Below are positions 8,938 to 17,363 of a DNA stretch of 46,417 nt, in pieces. Both the position numbers and the translations under genes were made by a program. Numbering within the stretch: the stretch's first letter is position 1; each line of letters begins with the position of its first letter. The stretch comes from an uncultured Bacteroidales bacterium (GTDB taxonomy: Bacteria > Bacteroidota > Bacteroidia > Bacteroidales > Paludibacteraceae): positions 1 to 46,417 of the forward strand of contig CALGHE010000086.1 in NCBI GenBank assembly GCA_937915765.1. The letters are read 5' to 3'. The notes under the pieces are model-generated. The model ran no database searches. It was not told the DNA's origin and saw only the letters and a program-made list of their open reading frames with translations.

Positions 8938-10323
8938 TTATATCAAGCTCTTAATATCAGAGATAATCTTTTCAGCCAACGCATCAGCCTCGTCTTTGCC
9001 AACAGCTTCTGCGTATATTCTGATGATAGGCTCTGTGTTAGACTTGCGAAGATGCACCCACTTGTCAGGGAAATCAATCTTAACACCGTCGATATCGTTA
9101 ACCTCCTCGTTTTTGTACATATCCTTCATTTTAGCCAAAATTGCGTCAACGTCAATTTCAGGCGTAAGCTGAATTTTATTCTTTGAAATATAATAAGCGG
9201 GATATTTTTTACGCAGTTCAGACACCTTTTTGCCCTCTTTAGCAAGCATTGAGAGGAACAGTCCGATACCCACAAGCGCGTCGCGGCCGTAATGGCTTTC
9301 AGGATAAATAACGCCGCCGTTTCCTTCGCCGCCGATCACCGCGTTGACCTCCTTCATTTTAGTGACCACGTTCACCTCGCCAACGGCTGCCGCAGTGTAT
9401 TGTCCGCCATGTGCATTAGTAACATCGCGCAGCGCGCGTGTAGAACTCAAATTAGAGACAGTGTTGCCCTTTGTGTTAGAAAGCACATAATCAGCCACGG
9501 AGACCAGAGTATATTCCTCTCCAAACATAGAACCATCTTCACATACCATTGCAAGCCTGTCCACGTCCGGGTCAACAACAAAGCCCACATCCGCCTTTCC
9601 GCTTTTAAGCGCGTCCGAAATCTCTGTCAGATGTTCCGGCAGCGGCTCCGGATTATGCGCGAAATGTCCTGTAGGCTCACAATTCAGCTTGATGACATTC
9701 TTCACGCCGAGAGCTTTGAGAAGCTCAGGGAGCACCACGCCGCCAACCGAGTTGACGCAGTCTATCGCCACTGTGAAATTAGCCTTTCGGATAGCCTCCA
9801 CATCAACCAGCTTCAGACTCAGCACCTCGTCAATATGTATTTTGTTATAATCGTCACGACGCAAAACCTTGCCAAGCTCGTCAACCTCCACAAAAGAGAA
9901 CTCTTCACGCTCTGCCATAGCAAGCACCTCCTTGCCCTCTTTGTCGTTCAGGAACTCACCGCGCGAGTTGAGCAACTTAAGGGCGTTCCACTGCTTTGGG
10001 TTATGGCTTGCAGTAAGGATTAGTCCGCCCGCAGCCCCCTCTTTAGCAACGGCAATTTCGGTAGTCGGCGTAGAAGCCAGACCTATGTTTATAACATCAA
10101 GCCCAAGTCCCACAAGCGTGCCTGTAACAATCTGGTCAACCATCTCGCCAGAGATACGCGCGTCTCGTCCCACTACAATAGCTTTTTTCTCAGCCTTAGA
10201 ATTTTTCTTGATCCAAGAGCCGTAAGCTGCAGTGAACTTCACTATATCCAGCGGCGTCAGGCAATTCCCGACCTCTCCGCCAATGGTACCTCTGATACCT
10301 GAAATAGACTTAATTAATGTCAT
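8938..10323 (-). CDS. glmM: Phosphoglucosamine mutase
   Basis: A 461-residue enzyme of the alpha-D-phosphohexomutase superfamily; in Bacteroidota this type is the one assigned to glucosamine-6-P to glucosamine-1-P conversion for UDP-GlcNAc synthesis. All four active-site elements are present: the phosphoserine loop TASHNPKQ (Ser about 106), the metal loop DPDVDRLAM, the sugar loop GEGNGGVIYP and the phosphate-binding loop RKSNTEPIIRIYAE. The start MTLIKSISGIRGT is typical. A relaxed sugar specificity (phosphomannomutase/phosphoglucomutase) cannot be excluded from sequence alone. Single-gene unit with its own terminator. Confidence 0.92.
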   Translation of the reverse strand: MTLIKSISGIRGTIGGEVGNCLTPLDIVKFTAAYGSWIKKNSKAEKKAIVVGRDARISGEMVDQIVTGTLVGLGLDVINIGLASTPTTEIAVAKEGAAGGLILTASHNPKQWNALKLLNSRGEFLNDKEGKEVLAMAEREEFSFVEVDELGKVLRRDDYNKIHIDEVLSLKLVDVEAIRKANFTVAIDCVNSVGGVVLPELLKALGVKNVIKLNCEPTGHFAHNPEPLPEHLTEISDALKSGKADVGFVVDPDVDRLAMVCEDGSMFGEEYTLVSVADYVLSNTKGNTVSNLSSTRALRDVTNAHGGQYTAAAVGEVNVVTKMKEVNAVIGGEGNGGVIYPESHYGRDALVGIGLFLSMLAKEGKKVSELRKKYPAYYISKNKIQLTPEIDVDAILAKMKDMYKNEEVNDIDGVKIDFPDKWVHLRKSNTEPIIRIYAEAVGKDEADALAEKIISDIKSLI

Positions 10324-10452
10324 GTCGTTTCTTTTATATTTAACAGATTTATACTTAAAGCAACTTCTATAAAATTAAGCTTTGCAATATCATTGACTTA
10401 ATTCATATAAGCTGTCAAACAATATGCGGTTAAAAATAGGCAAACCGCAAGG

Positions 10453-10460
10453 CAAAGGTA
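10453..10460 (-). promoter_or_regulatory. Possible -7 box for glmM
   Basis: TACCTTTG on the minus strand is a full match to TAnnTTTG but lies 130 bp before the glmM start, and no TTG is placed correctly behind it. If real, it gives a long leader. Confidence 0.35.
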
Positions 10461-10469
10461 CGCAGAATA

Positions 10470-10520
10470 TTTCTGGCAGCTTCTATAAAAGGCAAATAAA
10501 TTTCTGGCAAGTTCTATAAA
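10470..10520. repeat. Two direct repeats of 20 bp containing TTCTATAAA
   Basis: 10470-10489 and 10501-10520 differ at two positions (TTTCTGGCA followed by GC or AG and TTCTATAAA), period 31 bp. They lie upstream of both glmM and the Rpn-like gene's 3' end. The TTCTATAAA part recurs in other intergenic regions of the window. Confidence 0.7.
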
Positions 10521-10580
10521 TTATCATATTTGTAATTTACGCATTAAAAAACTTCAGGCCGTAGCAAATATGCAGGAGCA

Positions 10581-11480
10581 TCACAAACGCTCTATCTCCT
10601 CTTTTGTCAAACCCGTCGCTTTGGAAATCTTTTCGATGTCAACACCCAAATCCTTGAAACTCTTTGCGTTGCGCAGTTTTTCCTCACGTTCGCCTTTCGC
10701 CACACCTTCGGCAATTCCTTTCTCCCGGCCCTTTCGCTCTGCCGAAGAGAGCACGTTGCTAAAATCCCAGAAGACCTTCAAGCTCTCCTCATACTCCGCC
10801 CTGTCAACCTTAGAGAACTGGGCGATTTCCGCCACATCAAACAACTTGTGGAAGATAGACTCCGTAAGAGCTGCCGGCTTGTCGTTCAGACGGTTCATGT
10901 TCTGGATAACATACAGCCACTTGTCCAAAAACGTCTCCAGTTCATCCACTCTCTTGCCGAACTTCGGCATCTCCACAAATATAAACTGCAGGTTCTTGCT
11001 GAAGACCCTGTTACGCTCGTCCTTCAGCGACACCCTCGTGATGACATCGCCGCTGCCGTCCTCTTCGTCCAGAACGAAATTAAGCAGTCCCACCACATAG
11101 ACCGGCATCAGCTTGTAGTCCCATGGCCTCGTGGCTGTCCCTTTTGAGCCTTGCTCACGTATGGCAAACGAAGAGTAGTAAAGCGCGCGGTCCTTAAAAT
11201 GGTCCTGCTTAGCCTTCTGCATCTCAACTATAAAGTGCTCGCCGCTCTCCGTCGTGCAATACACGTCATACACCGCGCGGCGCTCATTCACGTTCGCCCC
11301 AAGCTGCTCCGGATTGAGGTATGTCACATCCTTTATCTCCTTCTCGCCAACAAGCCCCAGAAGCTGATTCAGAAAACTGATAAGCAAGTCCTTGTTCGCC
11401 TCTGTCCCGAATATCTTCTTGAAGGCGAAGTCTGTATAAAGATTAACGTAGCGCGACAGCGCTGTACCTGGGATGCACAT
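10581..11480 (-). CDS. Rpn/PD-(D/E)XK nuclease family 'transposase'
   Basis: A 299-residue protein of the Rpn family (recombination-promoting nuclease, once named transposase_31). Early residues YTDFAFKKIFGTEANKDLLISF are the family hallmark. The nuclease core is visible as AVYDVYC (metal-binding Asp) and HFIVEMQKA (Glu-x-Gln in place of the usual Glu-x-Lys, as is common in this family). The C-terminal part is alpha-helical and ends with KGREKGIAEGVAKGEREEK followed by a GLTKEEIERL tail, also typical. Characterised members cut DNA and promote recombination in E. coli; here the role is inferred only. No inverted repeats flank it, so it is not itself an insertion sequence. Confidence 0.85.
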   Translation of the reverse strand: MCIPGTALSRYVNLYTDFAFKKIFGTEANKDLLISFLNQLLGLVGEKEIKDVTYLNPEQLGANVNERRAVYDVYCTTESGEHFIVEMQKAKQDHFKDRALYYSSFAIREQGSKGTATRPWDYKLMPVYVVGLLNFVLDEEDGSGDVITRVSLKDERNRVFSKNLQFIFVEMPKFGKRVDELETFLDKWLYVIQNMNRLNDKPAALTESIFHKLFDVAEIAQFSKVDRAEYEESLKVFWDFSNVLSSAERKGREKGIAEGVAKGEREEKLRNAKSFKDLGVDIEKISKATGLTKEEIERL

Positions 11481-11505
11481 GTTTTTTCACTTTTAGTTAA
11501 CGTCA

Positions 11506-11534
11506 CAAAAATACAAAAAAAAGCGGCTTTTCAA
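11506..11534 (-). promoter_or_regulatory. Promoter of the Rpn-like gene
   Basis: TATTTTTG (11506-11513) with a TTG at 11532-11534, 18 nt upstream. It lies 26 bp before the start codon and just downstream of the tRNA terminator. Confidence 0.5.
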
Positions 11535-11587
11535 TACATAGAACACATTTTGCGCAAAACAAAAAAGATGCTTCATGCTAAAAATGC

Positions 11588-11607
11588 AAAAGGGGACCGA
11601 AGTCCCC
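11588..11607 (-). terminator. Terminator of tRNA-Arg
   Basis: Minus-strand stem GGGGAC, loop TTCG, stem GTCCCC (11592-11607), followed by TTTT. It begins 11 nt after the tRNA 3' end. Confidence 0.8.
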
Positions 11608-11617
11608 TTGTAACGAG

Positions 11618-11691
11618 TGATCGAGAAGGGATTCGAACCCTTGACCCACAGCTTAGAAGGCTGTTGCTCTATCCAGCTGAGCTACCCGACC
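11618..11691 (-). tRNA. tRNA-Arg (anticodon TCT)
   Basis: 74-nt cloverleaf on the minus strand. The 7-bp acceptor (GGTCGGG with CTCGATC, two G-T pairs) closes with discriminator A at 11618. The anticodon stem ACAGC/GCTGT carries loop CTTCTAA, so the anticodon is TCT, reading AGA. The T-arm contains GGTTCGAATCC. CCA is not encoded. Confidence 0.96.
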
Positions 11692-11708
11692 ATCCTTGTT
11701 TGCGACTG

Positions 11709-11740
11709 CAAAGGTATTACTATTTTTTTAATCCTGCAAA
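11709..11740 (-). promoter_or_regulatory. Promoter of tRNA-Arg
   Basis: TACCTTTG (11709-11716) with TTTG (11737-11740) 20 nt upstream: a full Bacteroidota promoter, starting transcription about 10 nt before the mature tRNA. Confidence 0.8.
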
Positions 11741-11780
11741 TTTAAAAGCCCATTTTTTTCTCTTTTTTTGCATAAGGCAC

Positions 11781-11813
11781 AAAAAAGGAGAGACGCAACC
11801 TGTACGTCTCTCC
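11781..11813 (-). terminator. Terminator of mdh
   Basis: A perfect 9-bp stem GGAGAGACG/CGTCTCTCC followed by TTTTTT on the minus strand, 80 bp after the mdh stop. Strong rho-independent form. Confidence 0.9.
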
Positions 11814-11892
11814 TAAGTCTAATGAAGAAAACAAAAAAATGAATAAACGCAATCTATAAAGATTGCAATTGTCATTTTAAGCCTTACCTATA

Positions 11893-12834
11893 TTAAATAA
11901 GGTTCAATTCTTTCAAAGTAGCAACATTGCCCTTTACAGACTTAGCGCTGGCTGCGAACTTTTCTTTTTCGTCAGCGTTCAAGTCAAGCTCAACGATCTT
12001 TTCGATACCGTTCTTGCCCAAGATAACCGGAACACCGATGCAAAGGTCAGACTCGCCATATTCGCCTTCCAAAAGAACAGAGCAAGGGATCATCTTCTTT
12101 TGGTCGTGAAGGATAGCCTCAACAACATAAGCTCCTGCAGCACCTGGCGCATACCAAGCAGAAGTGCCAAGCAAGCCAGTCAAAGTAGCTCCGCCAACCA
12201 TAGTTGACTTAACAACATTGTCAAGCTCTTCTGCGCTCAAAAGCTGAGAAACAGGGATGCCTTTGTAAGTGGCGAAGCGAGCCAACGGAATCATTGTTGT
12301 GTCACCGTGACCACCGATAACCATACCTTCAACTTCGTTTGCGTTGCAGTTCAAAGCCTGAGACAAGAAATATTTGAAACGAGAGCTGTCCAAAGCGCCA
12401 CCCATACCAATCACGCGGTTCTTAGGCAAGCCAAGAGACTTAAGCGCAAGGTAAGTCATTGTGTCCATTGGGTTTGAGATACAAACCAAGATCGCGTTTG
12501 GAGAATACTTCAAGATATTCTGAGCAACACCCTTAACGATACCAGCGTTAACGCCAAGAAGTTCTTCGCGAGTCATGCCTGGCTTACGAGGAATACCAGA
12601 AGTGATAACAACAACGTCAGAATTTGCAGTCTTTTCGTAGTCGTTTGTGCAACCAGACAGTCTTGAGTCGAAACCAAGAAGCTGTGCAGTCTGCATCATA
12701 TCCATTGCTTTACCTTCTGAGATGCCTTCTTTGATGTCAAGCATTACAACTTCGTCTGCCACTTCATTGAAAGCAAGTACATTTGCGCACGTAGCTCCTA
12801 CGTTTCCTGCGCCTACAACCGTTACTTTTGACAT
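11893..12834 (-). CDS. mdh: Malate dehydrogenase (NAD-dependent, LDH-like type)
   Basis: 313 residues when started at the ATG at 12834 (MSKVTVVGAGNVGAT). A longer reading from 12918 is rejected because it begins inside the promoter. The dinucleotide fold GAGNVGATCA and an Asp (MLDIKEG) ending strand 2 indicate NAD preference. The substrate/active-site parts are GIPRKPGMTREELLGVN (the Arg typical of malate rather than lactate enzymes), CISNPMD and the catalytic His in GGHGD. It converts malate and oxaloacetate in the TCA or fumarate-respiration route. Single-gene unit with promoter and terminator. Confidence 0.96.
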   Translation of the reverse strand: MSKVTVVGAGNVGATCANVLAFNEVADEVVMLDIKEGISEGKAMDMMQTAQLLGFDSRLSGCTNDYEKTANSDVVVITSGIPRKPGMTREELLGVNAGIVKGVAQNILKYSPNAILVCISNPMDTMTYLALKSLGLPKNRVIGMGGALDSSRFKYFLSQALNCNANEVEGMVIGGHGDTTMIPLARFATYKGIPVSQLLSAEELDNVVKSTMVGGATLTGLLGTSAWYAPGAAGAYVVEAILHDQKKMIPCSVLLEGEYGESDLCIGVPVILGKNGIEKIVELDLNADEKEKFAASAKSVKGNVATLKELNLI

Positions 12835-12917
12835 AATCTTTATATTTATAATATTGAATAATAATTTTCTTTCGAACGCATTTTCCGGCTCTTTTTCCAT
12901 GATTCCGAAAAACAACA

Positions 12918-12946
12918 CAAATTTACAACTTATTAACTCTTCTCAA
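12918..12946 (-). promoter_or_regulatory. Promoter of mdh
   Basis: TAAATTTG (12918-12925) with TTG (12944-12946) 18 nt upstream. Leader about 75 nt. It decides the mdh start in favour of 12834. Confidence 0.6.
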
Positions 12947-13006
12947 AAAAATATTTGAAAAAAAATAAGATAATATGCTTAACCTCTAAAAAAAATAGCA
13001 AATCGA

Positions 13007-13037
13007 TTGTTTGTTTCTCTCTTTTTGGCTACTTTTG
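13007..13037 (+). promoter_or_regulatory. Promoter of the thioredoxin-fold protein gene
   Basis: TTG (13007-13009), 20-nt spacer, TACTTTTG (13030-13037), 42 bp before the ATG. Confidence 0.7.
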
Positions 13038-13079
13038 AAAAATCATATTTAAACTAAAAAAACAATAAATTTTATACAG

Positions 13080-14570
13080 ATGAAAAGAATATTTGCAAGT
13101 TTAGCGATACTGACCATTGCGGTCTGCTCTTTTGCGGCGAAAGGAGGGTCAGCGTCTAAGAAATCGGCCGGGAAAAACGGCTACGAAATCTCTCTGGAGG
13201 TGAAAGACATGAAAGACTCTCCGGTTTATCTGGCTTTCTACTACAACGGCAAGACTTATTCTAAAGACACGTTGCAACTGAACAGCAAGGGCGTCGGCTC
13301 TTTCAAAAAGGACACGCTTCTGCATCAGGGCGTTTATATTGTCTATTTCAACCCTAACAAGTACTTTGACTTGCTTGTGGGCGAAAACCAGAAGATTCAG
13401 GTCGTGGTTGACACTGCGAAGCTCGAACCTAAGGTTCTGGGAGCGAAAGAGAGCGTCGCTTTTCAGGAACTGGTCAACTTTATGGGCGACATGCACAAAA
13501 AGCAGCGAGACCTGAGCCAAAGCTATAAGGACAAGAAGATTGACTCTACAAAGTATGCAGACAAGTCAAAGACTCTTAACGACGAGGTTGAGGCTTACCA
13601 GAAAAACGCGCTTGCTCAAAATCAGGGCAATTTCTTCGGAGATTTCCTGAAGGGCACTATCCCGGTTGACGTTCCGGATTTCAAGGAGATTCAGAACGAC
13701 ACGACCAGAATCATGACCAGATACAGATATGGACGCGACCACTATTTTGACAATGTTAACCTTGCAGACCCAAGAATGCTCCGCACTCCTTATTTCTCCA
13801 GCAAGGTGGACGGATTCATGAAACAGTATGCCGAACGTGTTGACCCCGACACAACCTTCATGCTCGCAAAGCGCCTTATCGAAGCTAGCAGGGGCAACAG
13901 AGAAACGTTCCAGACCATGACCAGCAAGATGATTAACTTCGGGCTTACTAGCAACATCATGGGCATGGAAAAATACTGGATAAAAATCGCTGACGAGTAC
14001 TACTTCTCCGGACAGGCTACTTGGTCTGACTCTTCTTGGGTGGAAGATTTGAGGAAAGAGGCTAAAAAGCACAGACACAACATGATAGGAATGACGGCTC
14101 ACGACCTTATGCTTCGCGACTCTTTGGACAATATCATTAAGATAAGCGACATAAAGAGCGACCTTGTACTGGTTTACTTCTACGAACCTTCTTGCGGCCA
14201 CTGCAAAAAGACGACTCCTATACTTCACGACTCTGTTTACGCAAAGTACAAGGACAAAGGCTTCGAGGTTATAGCTTGCTACACTCAGATTGAAAAGCCT
14301 GAATGGATGAAGTTTGTGAAAGATCATAAACTGGACGGCTGGAAGAATGTATGGGACCCTTACAGAGAGTCTTATTTCTGGGAATATTTTGACGCGTCTT
14401 CCACTCCGGGCGTATATCTTTTGGACAAGGACAGAAAAATCATCGCTAAGAAGATTGACATGAAGGTGCTTGGCGACATCCTGAATTACGAGCTTGTGGA
14501 AAAGAAAGGCATCAAGGAGGAGGAGCTAAAAGGCGAGAAACCTTTGAGCGAAAAGAAAAAGAAAAAATAA
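13080..14570 (+). CDS. Exported thioredoxin-fold protein with DUF4369-like and DUF5106-like domains
   Basis: A 496-residue protein. A signal peptide covers about residues 1-20 (MKRIFASLAILTIAVCSFAA). Residues ~35-110 resemble the DUF4369 beta domain found ahead of thioredoxins in Bacteroidota, followed by a coiled, Lys-rich linker and a DUF5106-like helical region (~190-340). The C-terminal thioredoxin/AhpC-like domain has the redox motif CGHC at residues 372-375 and the cis-Pro region SSTPGVYLLD. It ends in a Lys-rich tail. The family works in the periplasm on disulfide exchange; substrate unknown. The gene has its own promoter and a terminator at 14578. Confidence 0.88.
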   Translation: MKRIFASLAILTIAVCSFAAKGGSASKKSAGKNGYEISLEVKDMKDSPVYLAFYYNGKTYSKDTLQLNSKGVGSFKKDTLLHQGVYIVYFNPNKYFDLLVGENQKIQVVVDTAKLEPKVLGAKESVAFQELVNFMGDMHKKQRDLSQSYKDKKIDSTKYADKSKTLNDEVEAYQKNALAQNQGNFFGDFLKGTIPVDVPDFKEIQNDTTRIMTRYRYGRDHYFDNVNLADPRMLRTPYFSSKVDGFMKQYAERVDPDTTFMLAKRLIEASRGNRETFQTMTSKMINFGLTSNIMGMEKYWIKIADEYYFSGQATWSDSSWVEDLRKEAKKHRHNMIGMTAHDLMLRDSLDNIIKISDIKSDLVLVYFYEPSCGHCKKTTPILHDSVYAKYKDKGFEVIACYTQIEKPEWMKFVKDHKLDGWKNVWDPYRESYFWEYFDASSTPGVYLLDKDRKIIAKKIDMKVLGDILNYELVEKKGIKEEELKGEKPLSEKKKKK

Positions 14571-14577
14571 CAACTTA

Positions 14578-14613
14578 GGGAGGCGTGACTTGGTTGCGCC
14601 TCTCTCATTTTTA
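14578..14613 (+). terminator. Terminator after the thioredoxin-fold gene
   Basis: Stem GGGAGGCG (14578-14585) with CGCCTCTC (14597-14604), one G-T pair, then CATTTTT. Confidence 0.8.
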
Positions 14614-14627
14614 ATCTGTTATTCAAT

Positions 14628-15176
14628 ATGGCTTTAATTAAATCTGTAAGGGGATTTGTCCCTAAAATAGGACGAAACGTATTTCTCGCCGACAACGCCA
14701 CTGTTATTGGCGACGTTGAGATTGGCGACGATTCCAGCATCTGGTTCAACGCCGTGCTGCGCGGTGATGTGAACTCCATCAAAATAGGGAAACGTGTTAA
14801 TATTCAAGACGGTTCTGTGCTGCACACGCTTTATCAAAAATCAACTATAGAGATAGGAGACAATGTCTCTGTAGGGCACAACGTGACGATACACGGAGCC
14901 AAGATATGTGACAACGTGCTTGTGGGCATGGGGGCAACAGTGCTTGACGGAGCCGTTATTGGCGAGAACTCCATAATTGCTGCCAACGCTCTTGTAACAA
15001 GCGGCACGATTGTGGAGCCTGGCAGCCTATACGCCGGCGTTCCTGCTAAAAAGATAAAGGACGTCTCGCCAGAACAGACTCGCGACATGATAGACCGAAT
15101 ATCAAACAACTACATGATGTACGCAAGCTGGTACAAGGAAGACGAAGAGCTGCCTGAAGTTTGCGGAGATTTGTAA
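14628..15176 (+). CDS. Gamma-class carbonic anhydrase family protein (left-handed beta helix)
   Basis: A 182-residue hexapeptide-repeat protein of the YrdA/PaaY/CaiE branch. Repeats such as VIGDVEIGDDSSIWFNAVLRGD, VNIQDGSVLH and VGHNVTIHGAKICDNVLVGMGATV form the left-handed helix. The His in VLH and the two His of GHNVTIHG are in the positions of the zinc ligands of gamma carbonic anhydrases. A C-terminal helix (SPEQTRDMIDRISNNYMMYASWY) is present. Family members bind metal, but many have no measurable anhydrase activity, so the function is left open. It starts 58 bp after the preceding stop, with a terminator between, so it probably uses its own weak promoter or read-through. Confidence 0.9.
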   Translation: MALIKSVRGFVPKIGRNVFLADNATVIGDVEIGDDSSIWFNAVLRGDVNSIKIGKRVNIQDGSVLHTLYQKSTIEIGDNVSVGHNVTIHGAKICDNVLVGMGATVLDGAVIGENSIIAANALVTSGTIVEPGSLYAGVPAKKIKDVSPEQTRDMIDRISNNYMMYASWYKEDEELPEVCGDL

Positions 15177-15199
15177 AAGACAAACTATACAGACAAAAC

Positions 15200-15234
15200 A
15201 AATGCCCTCGACCTCTTGTTCTTGGGCATTTTTT
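15200..15234 (+). terminator. Terminator of the gamma-carbonic anhydrase gene
   Basis: AATGCCC (15201-15207) pairs with GGGCATT (15224-15230), followed by TTTTTATT. Confidence 0.85.
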
Positions 15235-15320
15235 ATTGGATTCTGCTAATTCCAATTATTTCTGCTGCTGTTTTTTTGTGGATTTTAGGTTTTTAATGAA
15301 TTGTATTGATGATAATCGGG

Positions 15321-15343
15321 CGTCCGGATTGCAAATCCGGACG
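15321..15343. repeat. REP-like palindrome A
   Basis: A perfect 10-bp stem CGTCCGGATT / AATCCGGACG with a 3-nt loop GCA. A shorter, imperfect relative with the same core GATTGCAAATCCG lies at 40661-40678. Both sit within about 50 bp after the stop codon of an AT-rich minus-strand orphan gene. Such palindromes occur as dispersed REP elements in Bacteroidota genomes. Confidence 0.7.
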
Positions 15344-15392
15344 GGGTGGGAGGCGGTGGTCAGATACCAATACGACCATACAGATAACTAAT

Positions 15393-16463
15393 TCACCTAC
15401 CACTTTCGAATAAGATTTTTTTGCATAACTCTTCTATGGTTGAATATTTCTTTTGAACATAAATAGAATGAAAGAAATCCACAAAAGAATCGAACTCCAT
15501 ACCCATTGGAGCATAGTTGTGCTTATGATATAGACACTCTAACCATTCTTTTTCATATCCCTTATTTGAGCCTGTTTCTTCCAAATATTCCAAATATAAT
15601 GCATCACTTACTGCACATATTAATTGTTCATCCTGTAATTCATCCAAAGGCATATAATAATGACAATACCCTTGAGCAATAGCAAAGAAAATATAATAAT
15701 CGGATTCCTTTAATTTTATACTACATTCATTAGAAAAAATTGGTGGGTGCCTGACATAATTTCCATATATATACAATGTATCTTCACTATGAGAAATTCC
15801 TAAACCATCAATTTCATCAAATGGAGAAAATATAGCACACAAATAGTTGACTGTACTTCTGCTCTTCGTTCTAAACCAATTATATATATTTGATGACGCT
15901 TTAGCCCCATGCTCCATATAAGAGTCTAAGTAATTTGAAATTTGATCAGGGAATTTTTCTTGACAAATTTTTGACATCATCATTTCTAATGGATGTAGAA
16001 GGACAATTTTCAAAGAGTCAGCATTCCCTTCAAATTCATACGGTTTTTTATTTAGCGTAATTTTCCCGTCTTTGTAAGAACAACAATATGAATCCCTTCC
16101 ATATTCGTACATAAAATCGGGGGTATTCCTAATAATACTAACCATATCTAATGTCCGATATTTATTTACGTCGATATTTCGAGTAACACAACGTAATAAA
16201 TCGAAATAATCATGGCAGCAATCTGAATTTGAAGTATTTGATTCATAAAACGATTCAGGGGAATCTTCGTAATGAAGCGGTTCTGGGTAATATCCGCTTA
16301 AACTAATTGCTTCGGCTACTTTCAAACATGCTCTCACATTTGCAAATTTAACTTCACAATTGGCATAAGCATGTCTATAATCGGCATCAAAAATCTGATT
16401 CGTTGTTGCATACGTGCATGTTGCAAACGTTAACAAAATGACAAAAAATACTAATTTTCTCAT
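15393..16463 (-). CDS. Exported protein of unknown function, cassette ORF 1
   Basis: A 356-residue protein that I do not recognise. A signal peptide is clear (MRKLVFFVILLTFATCTYA). The mature part is rich in Tyr, Cys and acidic residues, with two neighbouring CC pairs (SDCCHDYF and YCCSYKDG) and no known catalytic motif. Base composition is clearly more AT-rich than the flanking carbonic anhydrase and kinase genes, suggesting acquisition. The ATG is 8 bp from the start of IS1380-derived fragment 1, and REP-like palindrome A lies 50 bp past the stop. Given the Imm26 gene two cassettes away, a periplasmic immunity protein is possible but unproven. Confidence 0.75.
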   Translation of the reverse strand: MRKLVFFVILLTFATCTYATTNQIFDADYRHAYANCEVKFANVRACLKVAEAISLSGYYPEPLHYEDSPESFYESNTSNSDCCHDYFDLLRCVTRNIDVNKYRTLDMVSIIRNTPDFMYEYGRDSYCCSYKDGKITLNKKPYEFEGNADSLKIVLLHPLEMMMSKICQEKFPDQISNYLDSYMEHGAKASSNIYNWFRTKSRSTVNYLCAIFSPFDEIDGLGISHSEDTLYIYGNYVRHPPIFSNECSIKLKESDYYIFFAIAQGYCHYYMPLDELQDEQLICAVSDALYLEYLEETGSNKGYEKEWLECLYHKHNYAPMGMEFDSFVDFFHSIYVQKKYSTIEELCKKILFESGR

Positions 16464-16470
16464 AACTGCC

Positions 16471-16686
16471 TTATTCCCGCAACACTACATTAATAAAACC
16501 TTTTTAAAATCCTGAGTAACAAAAAGTTACTCAGGATTTTTATCGTGTCAGAAAATTCACTTATCTTAAGTGTTGTTTAAAAAACAAATTTTCTACCGAC
16601 ACAAAATCTAATATGACAAAGGTACAAATAAAATCCGACAAAATCACTCCTTTCGGAGGCATATTTCAATCTATGGAGCGTTTTGA
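16471..16686 (+). mobile_element. IS1380-family left-end fragment, copy 1
   Basis: Shared by three loci (16471, 17364, 18400). It runs from TTATTCCCGCAACACT through a hairpin (16509-16537, 12-bp perfect stem ATCCTGAGTAAC with 5-nt loop) to the first ~24 codons of a transposase starting at ATG 16613 (MTKVQIKSDKITPFGGIF). That is the usual N-terminus of Bacteroidota IS1380 transposases. Homology stops at ATGGAGCGTTTT, and the next gene's stop codon follows within about 10 bp. This copy is the most diverged of the three. Confidence 0.8.
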
Positions 16687-16690
16687 GCCT

Positions 16691-17338
16691 CTACCTCTCA
16701 GTAAAAAACCAATTTCCACCAATATGCTTCCATTCAATGTCTTGAGTCTCCGGAACACCTTCCTTTCGATACAAATAAACCTCTTCGCAAGGACTAGAAT
16801 CTTCCTCACACTCTTTTTTGCGCAGAAAGAAATAAACCCTATTCTCTTCTGGTATGCTTCTTATCGATAATACGCCAAACTGACGACAAAACTCCAATAA
16901 ATACCTCACTTCAACTACGTTAGTGCCATTAAATTCTAACGCTTCTCTTATGGGTTGTTCCATGTAAAACCATCTCCTCTTTTCGTACTCGAAAGTAAAT
17001 GGATTCGGATAATATAAGTCAGTGGTAATAAAAACTCTACTTAGCATCCTACAACTATCAGTGTGACACTTTTTGGGACAATTAAATTTACAGTCGAATT
17101 CTAAAATGAAATAATCTTGTCGCCTGTCTACACTAGGAATTTTTGCCGCAATCTCGGCTATATGATCGACATTACCTTTTTCTACATGCTCCCTAAAGTC
17201 AGCAGGATCTGTCACCCAGTCTTCTGTCTCCATACGAGAAAAATCAATTGTGGCAACTGCCCACAACACAACCAAAAGTATAAGAAAAACAACTACCGAA
17301 ATGATTGAAATTATGATTTTCTTCCAATGTTTACCCAT
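16691..17338 (-). CDS. Membrane-anchored protein of unknown function, cassette ORF 2
   Basis: 215 residues, not recognised. After MGKHWKK a single strongly hydrophobic segment (about residues 8-30) ends at WAVATIDF; the rest is soluble and probably periplasmic. It contains a Cys-rich stretch (FDCKFNCPKKCHTDSC) and a charged region ending in EDSSPCEEVYLYRKEG. AT-rich like its neighbours. The stop codon abuts IS1380 fragment 1, and the start lies about 25 bp from IS1380 fragment 2. Cassette position suggests an accessory, possibly immunity-type, role; this is inference only. Confidence 0.72.
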   Translation of the reverse strand: MGKHWKKIIISIISVVVFLILLVVLWAVATIDFSRMETEDWVTDPADFREHVEKGNVDHIAEIAAKIPSVDRRQDYFILEFDCKFNCPKKCHTDSCRMLSRVFITTDLYYPNPFTFEYEKRRWFYMEQPIREALEFNGTNVVEVRYLLEFCRQFGVLSIRSIPEENRVYFFLRKKECEEDSSPCEEVYLYRKEGVPETQDIEWKHIGGNWFFTER

Positions 17339-17363
17339 ACGCCAACCTTCTCTCTTGAACTTC

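Noticed and set aside
9292..10225. Plus-strand open frames opposite glmM
   Set aside because: Antisense shadows of glmM; no start context, no family similarity.
10581..11480. Rpn-like gene as a complete insertion sequence
   Set aside because: No terminal inverted repeats or target duplications flank it; its own promoter and the tRNA terminator directly upstream argue for a resident gene.
12835..12918. Longer N-terminus for malate dehydrogenase
   Set aside because: The region contains the -7 promoter box and leader; the dinucleotide fold starts at the second methionine.
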